NCBI RefSeq assembly: GCF_021044935.1
Contig: NZ_JAJNMP010000003.1
Coordinates: forward strand, 372,001-436,000
From: Agromyces cavernae
Lineage (GTDB): Bacteria > Actinomycetota > Actinomycetes > Actinomycetales > Microbacteriaceae
Length of the DNA: 64,000 bases
Direction of reading: 5' to 3'
Shown: in pieces, positions 43,375 through 51,954 of the stretch
Numbering within the stretch: the stretch's first letter is position 1
Layout: each line of letters starts with the position of its first letter
The notes under the pieces: generated by a model
What the model was told of the DNA's origin: nothing
The model's database searches: none
Seen by the model: only the letters and a program-made list of their open reading frames with translations
Position numbers and translations under genes: made by a program

Positions 43375-44103
43375 ATGACCGCGGCGGCGAGTACGCTCGA
43401 TGCCGTGCCAGATACCCCGTTCGCCCTCTTCGACCTCGAGGGCGCATGGTCGGCCGCAACCCCGGAGCCGCGGCCGAGACTCCCGCATGAGACCCGGGTC
43501 GTGGCAGATGCGGGCGACCGCGTCGCCTGGCTCCGAGCGCGGGCGCGCGGCGTCACCGCGACCGATGCCGCGAAGCTCGCCACGCGCGAATCGGTGCGCA
43601 CGGCGGCGTACGAGAAGTTGCACGGCACCCGCACGAGCTTCGGCGGCAGCCGGTTCACCGACCACGGCCGCGAGCGCGAGCCCGTCATCGCCGAGTGGGC
43701 GCGCCGCACGCACGGCATCGACCCGTCGACGCTCCTCTTCCACGCCGAGTTCGAGCGCCGCCACCTCGCGACCCCCGACGGCCTGCGCGTCGCGCCGAAC
43801 GGCGCACTCGAGCTGTGCGAGATCAAGACCACGTCGAAGCCGTGGCGGCGCATCCCACGCGGATACCTGCGACAGGTCTGGTGGCAACAGTACGTGCTCG
43901 GCGCCGAGCGCACGCTCGTCGTCTGGGAGCAGCACGACGACTTCGTGCCCGTGAGCGATGAGCCCCGGTGCCGTTGGGTCGACCGCGACGACGACCAGAT
44001 CGCGATCCTCGTGCGCCTCGCCGACGAACTGCTCCTGGCGATCCGCCCGACCGCCGCCGTCGAGGACCCCCGAGCGGTGTATCGCCCGGGTGCACTCGCG
44101 TGA
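43375..44103 (+). CDS. YqaJ-like PD-(D/E)XK nuclease domain protein
   Basis: Predicted 242 residues. YqaJ/lambda-exonuclease-like features: ARGVTATDAAKLA near the start, a Glu in REREPVIAEWARRTHG, Asp in TPDGLRVAP, and the ExK core ELCEIKTTSK (near residue 150). The downstream WWQQYVLGAERTLVVW also fits this family, which cuts or recombines DNA ends. No phage genes are nearby, so it appears to be a resident chromosomal gene. Start: ATG at 43375, AGGAA about 9 bases upstream. Its stop overlaps the next gene's GTG start. Confidence 0.78.
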   Translation: MTAAASTLDAVPDTPFALFDLEGAWSAATPEPRPRLPHETRVVADAGDRVAWLRARARGVTATDAAKLATRESVRTAAYEKLHGTRTSFGGSRFTDHGREREPVIAEWARRTHGIDPSTLLFHAEFERRHLATPDGLRVAPNGALELCEIKTTSKPWRRIPRGYLRQVWWQQYVLGAERTLVVWEQHDDFVPVSDEPRCRWVDRDDDQIAILVRLADELLLAIRPTAAVEDPRAVYRPGALA

Positions 44104-44903
44104 CGACGCTGCTGCTGCACGGTCTCGGTGCCGACCGCCGACAGCCGATCGACCTGCTGAGTTCGCCGGTACGCGCCTCATGCGGTGACGACGAGCTCAT
44201 CATCGCGCCCGATGTGCGGGCCCACGGTGGATTCCTCGAGGTCGGCAGCCCGACCGACTTCGAGATCGACCGCCTCGCCGCCGAGCTCGCGGTCACGGTG
44301 CGCGATCAGGTGACGGATGCCTCCGGCGCTGCGCTCGACGCGTCCCACCCGCTCACCGTCATCGGCATCTCGATGGGTTCGGCGATCGCGCTCCGCCTGA
44401 TCCTGGGCGACCTGCTGCCGATCGAGCGTGCGGTGTTCATCCGTCCGGCGTTCGACGACCGGTCGCTGCCCGACAACCTGCGCCCATACCCCGTGATCGG
44501 CCAGTTGCTCATCGACGCCGGCCCCGGAGGCGCCGATGAGTTCCGCGAGCGGTCGGTCTACCAACGGGTCGCCGCCGAGTCCCCGGCCGGGGCGAAGGGC
44601 CTGCTCGGCCAGTTCACGGCGCCCGACGCAGCGCGTCGCGCGATGCGTCTCGTCGAGATCCCCCGCAACCGTGCGTTCCACGACGACGCCGAACTCGCGG
44701 CGCTCGAGGCACGGGGCATCCGCTCGCTCGTGGTGGGCGCCCCGCGCGATCCCGTGCACCCGACCGCGATCGCCGAGCGCTGGGCCGGCGCTCTCGGCGC
44801 GCCGCTCGGCATGGTGTCGGCGCGCGACGAGGGCCAGGCCCACCAGAACATGATGGTCGGCCAACTGGTGGCGCGCTGGCTGCACCGCGCGCGCCAGACC
44901 TGA
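44100..44903 (+). CDS. Alpha/beta-hydrolase family protein
   Basis: Predicted 267 residues. TTLLLHGLGADRRQP gives the oxyanion-hole His-Gly region, the nucleophile elbow is GISMGSA (near residue 98), an acid lies in GAPRDPVHP, and a His lies in EGQAHQNMM near the end. Substrate unknown. Start: GTG at 44100 in GTGA overlap with the YqaJ-like gene, so it is coupled to it although no functional link is evident. The last codons repeat: GCGCGCCAGACC occurs on both sides of the stop. Confidence 0.8.
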   Translation: MTTLLLHGLGADRRQPIDLLSSPVRASCGDDELIIAPDVRAHGGFLEVGSPTDFEIDRLAAELAVTVRDQVTDASGAALDASHPLTVIGISMGSAIALRLILGDLLPIERAVFIRPAFDDRSLPDNLRPYPVIGQLLIDAGPGGADEFRERSVYQRVAAESPAGAKGLLGQFTAPDAARRAMRLVEIPRNRAFHDDAELAALEARGIRSLVVGAPRDPVHPTAIAERWAGALGAPLGMVSARDEGQAHQNMMVGQLVARWLHRARQT

Positions 44904-44922
44904 GCGCGCCAGACCACCTCAG

Positions 44923-44959
44923 GGTTTCGAGACGCTCCTTCGTCGCTCCTCAACCCACG
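44923..44959. repeat. Dispersed hairpin repeat, copy 3 (partial)
   Basis: GGTTTCGAGACGCTCCTTCG, then TCGCTCCTCAACCCACG. Same right half as the copy at 2094-2173, with CTTCGTCG replacing the CGCTGCG segment as in copy 4. Between converging genes. Confidence 0.7.
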
Positions 44960-44962
44960 ATC

Positions 44963-45652
44963 TCAGGCCTCGACGCGCTCCCCGCGCGACTCGCCGCCGT
45001 CGACCCGCGCGTCGGCCGCGCGATACGGCCAGCGCACCTGACTGAGGCCGACGATGGCCGAGCCGACGAGCAGGATGAACGAGGCGATGGCGATGACGTA
45101 TACGGTGACGCCGTCGTAGCCGACACCGGGTTCGACGGCGGGGTCGAGGAACGGGTAGGGGTACCAGCCCACGACCGCGCCGCGGATCATCGTGTAGACG
45201 ACCCACGCGATCGGGAACGCGGCGATCCACCAGAACCGGCTCCACGGCACGCGACTCCGGCCGGGCGCGAGGATCCAGTCGAGCAGCAGGTACAGCGGCG
45301 CCCACACATGCAGGATCTCGTTCGACCACGGCACCGTGGTGGCCTGGTCGAGCGAGATGTCGCGCAGCAGCAGGTTGTAGACGACGAGCGTCGTGGTCAT
45401 GTAGGTCACGATCGCAGCGCGCGCGAACGTGTACCAGTCGGGCTCGACGGCGCCCCGGAGTCCGTAGACCGCGCCGATGAGCAGCACGATCGCCGCGAGC
45501 GCATTCGAGAGGATCGTGAAGAAGCTGAAGAAGTTCACGACGAAGGCTGCCGCGTCGGGCACCATCGAGAGGCTGTTCGCGAACTGCCCGACGATCGCGA
45601 CGATGATCGCGACTGCCGCGAACAGACGCAGGACTCCGAACAGTCGACGCAC
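44963..45652 (-). CDS. Pr6Pr-family membrane protein
   Basis: Predicted 229 residues with six membrane helices. The pattern NFFSFFTILSNALAAIVLL, then TYMTTTLVVYNLLLRDI and WSNEILHVWAPLYLLLDWI matches the Pr6Pr (FAR-17a/AIG1-like) family of actinobacterial membrane proteins. Function unknown; family members are widespread in this order. Start: GTG at 45652, chosen because GGGAGGGG lies 9 bases upstream. Divergent from the oxidoreductase gene, with 76 bases between. Confidence 0.8.
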   Translation of the reverse strand: MRRLFGVLRLFAAVAIIVAIVGQFANSLSMVPDAAAFVVNFFSFFTILSNALAAIVLLIGAVYGLRGAVEPDWYTFARAAIVTYMTTTLVVYNLLLRDISLDQATTVPWSNEILHVWAPLYLLLDWILAPGRSRVPWSRFWWIAAFPIAWVVYTMIRGAVVGWYPYPFLDPAVEPGVGYDGVTVYVIAIASFILLVGSAIVGLSQVRWPYRAADARVDGGESRGERVEA

Positions 45653-45728
45653 GATTCCGCCCCTCCCCCGCTCGCCACCCGGCGACGCTGACTGCAGCAT
45701 ATTGGTGAACGAGAATGAAGGGCAGCGG

Positions 45729-46751
45729 ATGTCGCGACAGGCGCCCGCCCCACGTGACGGATCGGAGAACACCGCAGAGATGACCGAGACGATGCGCGCA
45801 CTGGTGATCGATCGCACAGGCGATGCCGACGAACTGCACCTCGCGGAGGTCCCCGCCGCGCGACGCGTGATCGACGAGGTGCTCGTGCGGGTGATCGCCG
45901 CCGGCGTGAACCCGATCGACATGAAGACCCGCGCCGGGCGCGGCGTCGCCAGCGAGCTCGCATTCCCGGCAGTGCTCGGATTCGACTTCGCCGGTGTCGT
46001 CGAGGCGACCCCCTATGCGGCGCACCCGCTGCAACCGGGCGACCGCGTCTACGGCATGGCCAAGGTGCCGCGCGCCGCCGGCAGCTACGCCGAACTCGTC
46101 GCGGCGGCGTCGCTCAGCGTCACGCCGATGCCGACCTCGCTCGACTTCGTCCGGGCCGCCGCCGTACCGCTCGCCGCGCTCACGGCGTGGGGCGCCGTGG
46201 TCGACACGGCACGCGTGCACGACGGGCAGCGCGTGCTGATCCACGCCGGTGCGGGGGGCGTGGGCCACTTCGCGGTGCAGCTCGCGGCGTACTTCGGCGC
46301 GACCGTGACGACGACGGGTTCGGCGCGCAATGCCGAGTTCCTGCGCGAGCTCGGCGCGCACCGGGTGATCGACTACACGAGCGAGCGGTTCGAGGCGGTC
46401 GCGGGCGAGCAGGACGTCGTCATCGACCTCATCGGCAACGCACACGACGAAACCGGCACCCGCTCGCTCGACGCGCTGCGCCCGGGCGGCCTCATCGTCA
46501 ACATCCCCACCGCGTCATGGCCGACCATGGCCGCCGAGGCCGAGGCACGCGGCATCCGTGCCACCGGGTACTCGATCGTGCCCGACGCGCGCACGCTCGC
46601 GGTGATCACCCGCCTCATCGACGACGGCGCCGTGCGCGTGCACGTCGACCGCGAGCTGCCGCTCGAGCAGGGCGCCGAGGCGCATCGCCTGCTCGAGGCC
46701 GGCCACGTGCGCGGCAAGGTCGTGCTGCGCGTCGCGCCCGATCCCGCCTGA
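45729..46751 (+). CDS. NADP-dependent zinc-free quinone oxidoreductase (MDR superfamily)
   Basis: Predicted 340 residues. GroES-like domain (about 20-150; VIAAGVNPIDMKTRAGRG, VLGFDFAGVVE, PGDRVYGMAKVP) and Rossmann domain (about 150-280; VLIHAGAGGVGHFAVQLA, the AxxGxG NADPH motif). No catalytic zinc Cys/His set. Such enzymes reduce quinones or enones. Start: ATG at 45729 with GAAGGG 7 bases upstream; ATG 45780 or 45792 would remove an N-terminal extension not seen in most homologues. Confidence 0.88.
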   Translation: MSRQAPAPRDGSENTAEMTETMRALVIDRTGDADELHLAEVPAARRVIDEVLVRVIAAGVNPIDMKTRAGRGVASELAFPAVLGFDFAGVVEATPYAAHPLQPGDRVYGMAKVPRAAGSYAELVAAASLSVTPMPTSLDFVRAAAVPLAALTAWGAVVDTARVHDGQRVLIHAGAGGVGHFAVQLAAYFGATVTTTGSARNAEFLRELGAHRVIDYTSERFEAVAGEQDVVIDLIGNAHDETGTRSLDALRPGGLIVNIPTASWPTMAAEAEARGIRATGYSIVPDARTLAVITRLIDDGAVRVHVDRELPLEQGAEAHRLLEAGHVRGKVVLRVAPDPA

Positions 46752-46756
46752 CCGTC

Positions 46757-46832
46757 GGTCGAGTAGGCGCGCCAGCGCCGTATCGAGACCTCGCGACGGG
46801 TCTCGATACGCTCCTTCGTCGCTACTCGACCG
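46757..46832. repeat. Dispersed hairpin repeat, copy 4 (full length)
   Basis: Outer arms GGTCGAGTAG (46757-46766) and CTACTCGACCG (46822-46832); inner arms GTATCGAGACC (46780-46790) and GGTCTCGATAC (46799-46809), 8-base loop. The left 32 bases match copy 1 with two changes. Between converging genes. Confidence 0.8.
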
Positions 46833-46838
46833 GCGAGA

Positions 46839-47798
46839 TCAACCCGCCCGCGCCTCGAGCAGGGCGGTGCCGAGTTCGCTGCGCAGGTAGAGCACGCTGT
46901 GCCCGTAGCGCGTCGAGATCAGCAGGCCTGCGTCGCGTAGCGCCCGCAGGTGCTGGTTCACCGCCGAGGCGGTGACGCCGAAACGAACGCCGAGCTCGGT
47001 CGACGACGCCGGGTCACCGAGGGCTGAGAGCAGGCTGGCCCGGGTCTCGCCGAGGATCGCGGCGAGTGCCGCGGGATTCGCGACCCGCTCGGCCTCCCAG
47101 AGCGCACCCTGCCCGCGGGCCGGATACATGATGAGCGGCGGCCCATCCCCGACCGGGGCCGAACCGCGGCGCGTGAACATCGTCGGCACGAGCGTGAGGC
47201 CGTGCCCGTCGATGCGCTGCACGCGATCGTTCGGGTCCTTGAGGCGCACCGAGACCACGCCGTCGGCGTAGTCGACCGTCGATGAGATGCCGTTCAGCAT
47301 GACCGAGAGACCGCCCTGCGCGATCTGCCGTCCGCGGTAGGTGACGTCGGCCTCGAGGACCGCCCGCATGCGCGGCCAGTACGGCTCGAACGTCGCCGAC
47401 CAGAGCTCGCGCAACGCTCGCACGATGCGTCGCACGGCGAGTCGTGGCGGCCCGGCGAACACCTCGGGCACGCGGCCGTGCACCGCGACGAGGTCGCGCA
47501 GGAACTCGTCGGGGGGCGTGTCGGCGAGCACCTCGAACTCGTCCTCGAGGCGGGTCAGCGGTGAGGCCGGGCGGGGGTTCAGGAAGTCGGGGGTCCACAG
47601 CCGGTCGTCGATGAGGGCGAACAGCGCATCGAGGTCGAGGTCGGCGCGCGACGCCTCGGTCCGGCGCAGCCAGGGCAGCTGCAGCGGGAAGCGCGACGGG
47701 TCGCGGATGGCCCGCAACGAGAGGCCCAGTTCGCACAGCGGGGAGATGCCGAAGCGCACCGTCGCGACATCCGCTTCGTTCAGCACGTATCGCAACAT
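46839..47798 (-). CDS. ArsR-type winged-helix transcriptional regulator with DUF5937-like N-terminal domain
   Basis: Predicted 319 residues. The first 240 residues match the DUF5937-like domain found ahead of ArsR HTHs in actinobacteria (VRFGISPLCELGLSLRAIRD, VHGRVPEVFAG). The C-terminal winged helix has ETRASLLSALGDPASSTELG and TASAVNQHLRALRDAGLLIS (recognition helix near residue 285). It probably senses a small molecule and represses the divergent MFS gene. Start: ATG at 47798. No ribosome site precedes it; a TAGCGT -10-like box 9 bases upstream suggests a leaderless transcript. Confidence 0.83.
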   Translation of the reverse strand: MLRYVLNEADVATVRFGISPLCELGLSLRAIRDPSRFPLQLPWLRRTEASRADLDLDALFALIDDRLWTPDFLNPRPASPLTRLEDEFEVLADTPPDEFLRDLVAVHGRVPEVFAGPPRLAVRRIVRALRELWSATFEPYWPRMRAVLEADVTYRGRQIAQGGLSVMLNGISSTVDYADGVVSVRLKDPNDRVQRIDGHGLTLVPTMFTRRGSAPVGDGPPLIMYPARGQGALWEAERVANPAALAAILGETRASLLSALGDPASSTELGVRFGVTASAVNQHLRALRDAGLLISTRYGHSVLYLRSELGTALLEARAG

Positions 47799-47800
47799 GA

Positions 47801-47811
47801 AGCGTTACGCT
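47801..47811. promoter_or_regulatory. Candidate ArsR operator
   Basis: AGCGT-T-ACGCT inverted repeat in the 56-base divergent region, overlapping a possible leftward -10 (TAGCGT). Well placed to block both promoters. Confidence 0.5.
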
Positions 47812-47854
47812 ACATCAATTTCGGCGGTCGGATGTCTCTGCCAGAACTGGATGC

Positions 47855-49231
47855 GTGAGCCCTACCTCCGCCCCCGAATCCGACACCGGCACGATCGACG
47901 TCCCCGAACATCCGCGACCCGGGCTGTTCGCCCGGCTCGCCGCATCCGTCTCCGACCCGGTGCTGCGCATCCTCGTCGGTGCAACGCTCATCTCGAGGGT
48001 CGGCCGCGGCATCTTCCTCACCGTCACGGTGCTGTACTTCACGTTCATCGTGGGCCTCGCGCCGCACGAGGTCGCCATCGTGCTCGCCGCGGCGAGCGCG
48101 GCAGGCGTCGTGGCGTCGCTCGCCGGCGGATGGCTCGCCGACCGCTTCAGCGCGAAGCGCCTCGTGATCGCGTTCACGGCGATCGAGGGGGTCGCCCTGA
48201 TCAGCTACGTGTTCGCCGGCGACTTCATCTCGGCCCTCGTCATCGCCGTGATCTGCGGCACGTTCGAGTCGGGCGCGAACTCCACCCGGTCGGCCATCAT
48301 CGCGCGGGCGTTCGAGGGCGAGAGCCGGGTGCACGCGCGCGCGGTGCTGCGCACCGTCACCAACCTGTCGATCGCGGTCGGATCGGGGCTCGGCGCCCTC
48401 GCCCTCGCCGTCGGCACCGCCGAGGCGTATCGCGGGCTCATCGTCGGCGCCGGCGTGCTCTACCTGCTCGGGCTCTTCCAGCTCGTGAGGCTGCCCGCCC
48501 GGGTCGATGCGCCGCCGCGACCCGAGGTGGCCGCCGTGACCACCGCGACCGGATCGGTCGACGCCGAGGCCACCGCCGACGCGGCGGCTGAATCGCGACG
48601 CGACTGGGGCCGACGCTCACCGTGGCGCGACCCGCGCTACCTCGTGTTCACCGCCCTGAGTGCCGTCTTCGGCATGCAGTTCGGCGTCGCCGAGCTCGGT
48701 GTGCCCTTGTGGATCGCGCACGAGACCGCGGCGCCCGAGGTGCTCGTCGCGCTGCTGCTCATCCTCAACACGGTGATCGTCGTCATCTTCCAGGTGCCGC
48801 TGTCGAAGGGCACGCACGACTTCCGCGTCGCCGCCCGCGTGTCGGCGATCAGCGCATGGCTCATGGCCGGCGCGTGCCTCGTGTACGCGGCCGCGGCCGG
48901 CCTGCCCGTGGGGTTCGCGATCGCCGTGCTCGTGATCGCAGCACTCGCCCACGCGTTCGCGGAGGTGCTCTCGCAGGCGGGCGGCTGGGGGCTCAGCTTC
49001 GAGCTCGCCGACCCGATGCGGGCAGGTGCCTACCAGGGCGTGTTCGGGATGGGGTACTCGGTCGGCGCGCTCGCGGCACCGATCGTGGTGAACGCGACCG
49101 CGATCGCGCACGGCTTCGCGGGCTGGGCGACGCTCGCCGCGATCTTCCTCGGCTCGGGGCTCGGCACCTGGTGGATCGCGCGGCGCGCGGCGGCGACGAG
49201 CTCGACAGCCGGGTCGACGGCGGCTGCGTAG
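47855..49231 (+). CDS. MFS transporter (12 TM)
   Basis: Predicted 458 residues. N-terminal tail of about 30 residues, 12 membrane helices, motif A GGWLADRFSAKRLV (about residues 92-105), and a central cytoplasmic loop with an Ala/Glu-rich stretch (about 225-260). Probably an efflux pump of the DHA1-like type; its substrate should be the ligand sensed by the divergent ArsR protein. Start: GTG at 47855; no strong ribosome site is seen. Confidence 0.86.
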   Translation: MSPTSAPESDTGTIDVPEHPRPGLFARLAASVSDPVLRILVGATLISRVGRGIFLTVTVLYFTFIVGLAPHEVAIVLAAASAAGVVASLAGGWLADRFSAKRLVIAFTAIEGVALISYVFAGDFISALVIAVICGTFESGANSTRSAIIARAFEGESRVHARAVLRTVTNLSIAVGSGLGALALAVGTAEAYRGLIVGAGVLYLLGLFQLVRLPARVDAPPRPEVAAVTTATGSVDAEATADAAAESRRDWGRRSPWRDPRYLVFTALSAVFGMQFGVAELGVPLWIAHETAAPEVLVALLLILNTVIVVIFQVPLSKGTHDFRVAARVSAISAWLMAGACLVYAAAAGLPVGFAIAVLVIAALAHAFAEVLSQAGGWGLSFELADPMRAGAYQGVFGMGYSVGALAAPIVVNATAIAHGFAGWATLAAIFLGSGLGTWWIARRAAATSSTAGSTAAA

Positions 49232-49264
49232 AACCGGCTTGCGAGCAGTGCGGCGCACGACCTC

Positions 49265-49288
49265 GCGATGGGGATCGCAACCCATCGC
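49265..49288 (+). terminator. Hairpin terminator after the MFS gene
   Basis: GCGATGGG (49265-49272), 8-base loop, CCCATCGC (49281-49288), 33 bases after the stop. Confidence 0.55.
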
Positions 49289-49377
49289 CCGCGCCGACGG
49301 CCGGCCGATAGGCTTGCGCCGCCATGTGCCGCTCCGGCACCCGCAGCACCCCCCTACTCGAACCGAGAGAGTTCCGC

Positions 49378-49890
49378 ATGCCCGCACGTCGTTCCCTCAC
49401 CCGCCTGCTCGTCATCGGCGCCGCCGTCGCCGTCGCGCTGCCCCTTACCGGATGCAGCGCGCTCGGCTCCCTCTTGTCGGCCCCGGAGCCCGAGCGCGAC
49501 GAGACCACGCAGGAGATCATCGAGGGGGGCGAGGCCGACGTCTTCGCGCTTCGCGTCGGCGACTGCCTCACCATGCAGGAGGACGCCGAGGTCGAAGCCG
49601 TTCCGGTCGTGCCGTGCAGCGAGCCGCATAACGACGAGGTCTACTTCGACTTCCAGCTCGACGACGGCGAGTTCCCGGGTGACGAGGCGATCACCACCGC
49701 CGCCGAAGACGGATGTCTCGCCGAGTTCGAGTCCTTCGTCGGCCTGCCGTACGAGTCGTCGAGCCTCGACATCGGCTGGTACCTGCCGACAGCCGACTCG
49801 TGGGAGTTCCGCGACGATCGGGTCGTCTCGTGCACCATCTTCGACCCCGCCGGAGAGGTCACCGGTTCGCTCGCCGGAGCCGCGTACTGA
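49378..49890 (+). CDS. Septum_form-like lipoprotein
   Basis: Predicted 170 residues. Lipoprotein signal ending in LTGC (about residue 24). The mature domain has the family pattern RVGDCLTM, VVPCSEPHNDEVYFDF and a late GCLAEFESFVG, with paired cysteines likely in disulfides (DCL-PCS; GCL-SCT). It resembles the 'septum formation' domain common in actinobacterial lipoproteins and Ser/Thr-kinase-linked proteins. Role unknown. Start: ATG at 49378, which leaves the usual basic N-terminus (MPARRSLTR). Confidence 0.8.
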   Translation: MPARRSLTRLLVIGAAVAVALPLTGCSALGSLLSAPEPERDETTQEIIEGGEADVFALRVGDCLTMQEDAEVEAVPVVPCSEPHNDEVYFDFQLDDGEFPGDEAITTAAEDGCLAEFESFVGLPYESSSLDIGWYLPTADSWEFRDDRVVSCTIFDPAGEVTGSLAGAAY

Positions 49891-49969
49891 GGCTTCGGAC
49901 GACGTTGGGCCCGCCGCGAGGGCTCACTCCGTCGGCAGTGGTCGTCGGGTTCCACGGCGCCGAAAGATG

Positions 49970-49997
49970 TTGACAAATCCTCGGTGCTGAGTAGCGT
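49970..49997 (+). promoter_or_regulatory. Promoter of the small secreted protein gene
   Basis: -35 TTGACA (49970-49975), 16-base spacer, -10 TAGCGT (49992-49997). One of the clearest housekeeping-type promoters in the window, 70 bases ahead of the start codon. Confidence 0.7.
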
Positions 49998-50066
49998 CGG
50001 TGAACGGGCCCAACCCTGCTGCGGGTCTCGACCTTCTGCTGTATCCAACGCAACGACGGAGGAAGC

Positions 50067-50432
50067 ATGTTCAAGAAGTCACTCGCGGCGATCGGCCTGA
50101 CCGCGGCGTTCGTGTTCATTCCCACCGCGGCGAACGCGCTCGACTGTGTCAACGTCTCGAAGCCGCCCGCTGCATGCGGTGCCGTCTGCACCGACGGCCC
50201 CATCATCCACGGCAACTGGGCGTGGCTGCCCAGCGTCTTCCCGGGGGCGGCGCAGGTCTGGGCGTTCGTCCCGCCGGGCACGGTTCAGGGCGCCGGACTC
50301 CCAGGCGAGAACGGAAACTTCCAGGGCGGCGAGGGGTTCGCCCTTCTCGTGAATGCCATCTGCAACTCGAACGGAGCCGTGCTCGACAAGCGCCAGACCG
50401 GTCACGGCATCCAGCTCATGGAGGTCTGCTAG
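50067..50432 (+). CDS. Small secreted cysteine-containing protein
   Basis: Predicted 121 residues: signal peptide (1-24, cleavage after NA-LA type Ala) and a mature domain of about 97 residues with five cysteines (27, 37, 41, 99, 121). Notable stretches are HGNWAWLPSVFPGA and QGGEGFALLVNAICN, and the protein ends at Cys121. I do not recognise a characterised family, though similar small secreted proteins occur in actinobacteria to my recollection. An odd number of cysteines leaves one free or pairing between chains. Start: ATG at 50067, GGAGGAAGC just upstream, and a strong promoter, so it is probably well expressed. Confidence 0.78.
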   Translation: MFKKSLAAIGLTAAFVFIPTAANALDCVNVSKPPAACGAVCTDGPIIHGNWAWLPSVFPGAAQVWAFVPPGTVQGAGLPGENGNFQGGEGFALLVNAICNSNGAVLDKRQTGHGIQLMEVC

Positions 50433-50498
50433 CAGCCGGCCGTCGCGTCTGAAGCGGCATTACCGGAAGCATCGCCGCAGGAGTGGGATGATCGGCGC

Positions 50499-51878
50499 AT
50501 GGATGCAGCGACCCCGCCGATCGCCCGCTCCGACGACGGACGTTCGTTCCTCGTCGGCGACGCCTCGGGCTCGAACCTCATCGCCGGTTCGCTCGTCATC
50601 GTCTCGGGCGGTGGCGAACGGCAGCTCGCGCTCGTCGAGGAGCGCACGGAGTCGCCGCCCGCCCGCCTCCGAGGGCGACTCATCGGGGTGCTCATCGACG
50701 GCGGGCTCGACACCGCTCGCAGCCACCCGTTCGAGGTGGGCACGGTCGAGGAGGTCGACGCGGCCACCATCGCGATGCTGCACGCGACCACCGGCGCCCT
50801 GCTCGAGGTCGGCACGAACCTGACCGACCCGGGCGGTGCGGCGAAGCTGCTGCCCCACCGATTCAACCGGCACACATTCTGGTGCGGGCAGAGCGGCTCG
50901 GGCAAGACCTACGCGCTCGGCGTCGTGCTCGAGCAGCTCGTCGCGCACACGGCCCTGCCGGTCGTGATCTTCGACCCGAACTCGGACTTCGTGCGACTCG
51001 GCGAGCTCAACCCCGACGCGGGCGGCCCTACCGCCGATGCGCTCGCGCAACGCGACATCCGCGTGCTCCGCCCCCGCGGCGAAGGAGACGGCGGCCTGCG
51101 AGCGCGATTCCTCGACATGAACCTGCCGTCGAAGGCCGCGGTGCTGCGACTCGACCCCATCGCCGACCGCGACGAGTACAACACGCTCATCCACCTGCAG
51201 GAAGTCGTGCGCGTCGGCGACATCGGCCAGATGCTGCCGATGATCCAGGCCGCACAGGGATCGGGTGACACGCACCCGCTCGCCGATCGCATCGAGAACC
51301 TCCGCGTGCTCGACTGGGAGGTGTGGGCCGGCGACCAGACCGCCGTCACCGACGTGGTCGCGCAACGTCCCGATGCCACCGTGCTCGACCTCGGCGGCTT
51401 CTCGACGCCCGAGCAGCAGCTCGTGGTCGCCCTCTCGCTGCTCGACGACCTCTGGGAGCGGCGCGAGGAACGACGCCCCGTGCTGCTCGTCATCGACGAG
51501 GCCCACAACCTCTGCTCACCCCTGCTCGACTCGCCCCTCGCGATCGCGGTGCGCGAGCGGATCGTGCAGATCGCCGCCGAGGGGCGCAAGTTCGGCCTGT
51601 GGTTGCTGCTGTCGACCCAGCGTCCCTCGAAGGTGCATCCCGGCATCCTGTCGCAGTGCGACAACCTCGCGCTCATGAAGATGACCTCGCCGGTCGACCT
51701 CGCCGAGGTCGGCACGTACTTCGGCTACGCGCCGGCGTCGCTGCTCGCCCGGTCACCGTGGTTCCGCCAGGGCGAGGCGCTGTTCGCCGGCGGGTTCGTG
51801 CCGACGCCCTCGCTCGTGAAGATGAACGCCCGGCTCACTCCCGAGGGCGGCAGCGACGTCAAGGTGCCGCTGCGCTGA
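50499..51878 (+). CDS. HerA-like ATPase (DUF87/VirB4-related)
   Basis: Predicted 459 residues. An N-terminal barrel-like HAS domain (about 1-115) precedes the RecA-type core: Walker A WCGQSGSGKTYALGV (about 130-142), VVIFDPNSDFVRL, Walker B VLLVIDEAHNLCSP (near 330) and the sensor-like LLLSTQRPSKVHP. Such proteins form hexameric motors; HerA proper works with the NurA nuclease in DNA-end resection, but no NurA is next to it. It could act alone or with a distant partner. Start: ATG at 50499. Not accompanied by defence or conjugation genes. Confidence 0.85.
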   Translation: MDAATPPIARSDDGRSFLVGDASGSNLIAGSLVIVSGGGERQLALVEERTESPPARLRGRLIGVLIDGGLDTARSHPFEVGTVEEVDAATIAMLHATTGALLEVGTNLTDPGGAAKLLPHRFNRHTFWCGQSGSGKTYALGVVLEQLVAHTALPVVIFDPNSDFVRLGELNPDAGGPTADALAQRDIRVLRPRGEGDGGLRARFLDMNLPSKAAVLRLDPIADRDEYNTLIHLQEVVRVGDIGQMLPMIQAAQGSGDTHPLADRIENLRVLDWEVWAGDQTAVTDVVAQRPDATVLDLGGFSTPEQQLVVALSLLDDLWERREERRPVLLVIDEAHNLCSPLLDSPLAIAVRERIVQIAAEGRKFGLWLLLSTQRPSKVHPGILSQCDNLALMKMTSPVDLAEVGTYFGYAPASLLARSPWFRQGEALFAGGFVPTPSLVKMNARLTPEGGSDVKVPLR

Positions 51879-51888
51879 CGGGCGCCGC

Positions 51889-51950
51889 ACTCTCGGCGCA
51901 CTTGCCGCGCTCTCGCCGCGCCGGCCGCGCTCTCGTCGCGCCGGCCGCGC
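51889..51950. repeat. Short GC-rich tandem repeat
   Basis: TCTCGCCGCGCCGGCCGCGC (51911-51930) is followed by a copy with one change (51931-51950), and a looser related unit precedes them from 51889. Lies just after the HerA-like gene, within a 341-base gap (51879-52219). The rest of that gap holds the hairpin at 51955-52013 and a TTGACA at 52050-52055, possibly the -35 of the next gene, with no convincing -10. Confidence 0.65.
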
Positions 51951-51954
51951 TCGG

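Noticed and set aside
43375-44103. YqaJ-like nuclease as a prophage remnant
   Set aside because: No other phage gene, integrase or attachment repeat nearby, and base composition is like its neighbours.
50499-51878. HerA-like ATPase as part of a DNA-defence system
   Set aside because: Neighbours are a small secreted protein and a secreted glycan-active protein; no nuclease, methylase or other defence gene is adjacent.
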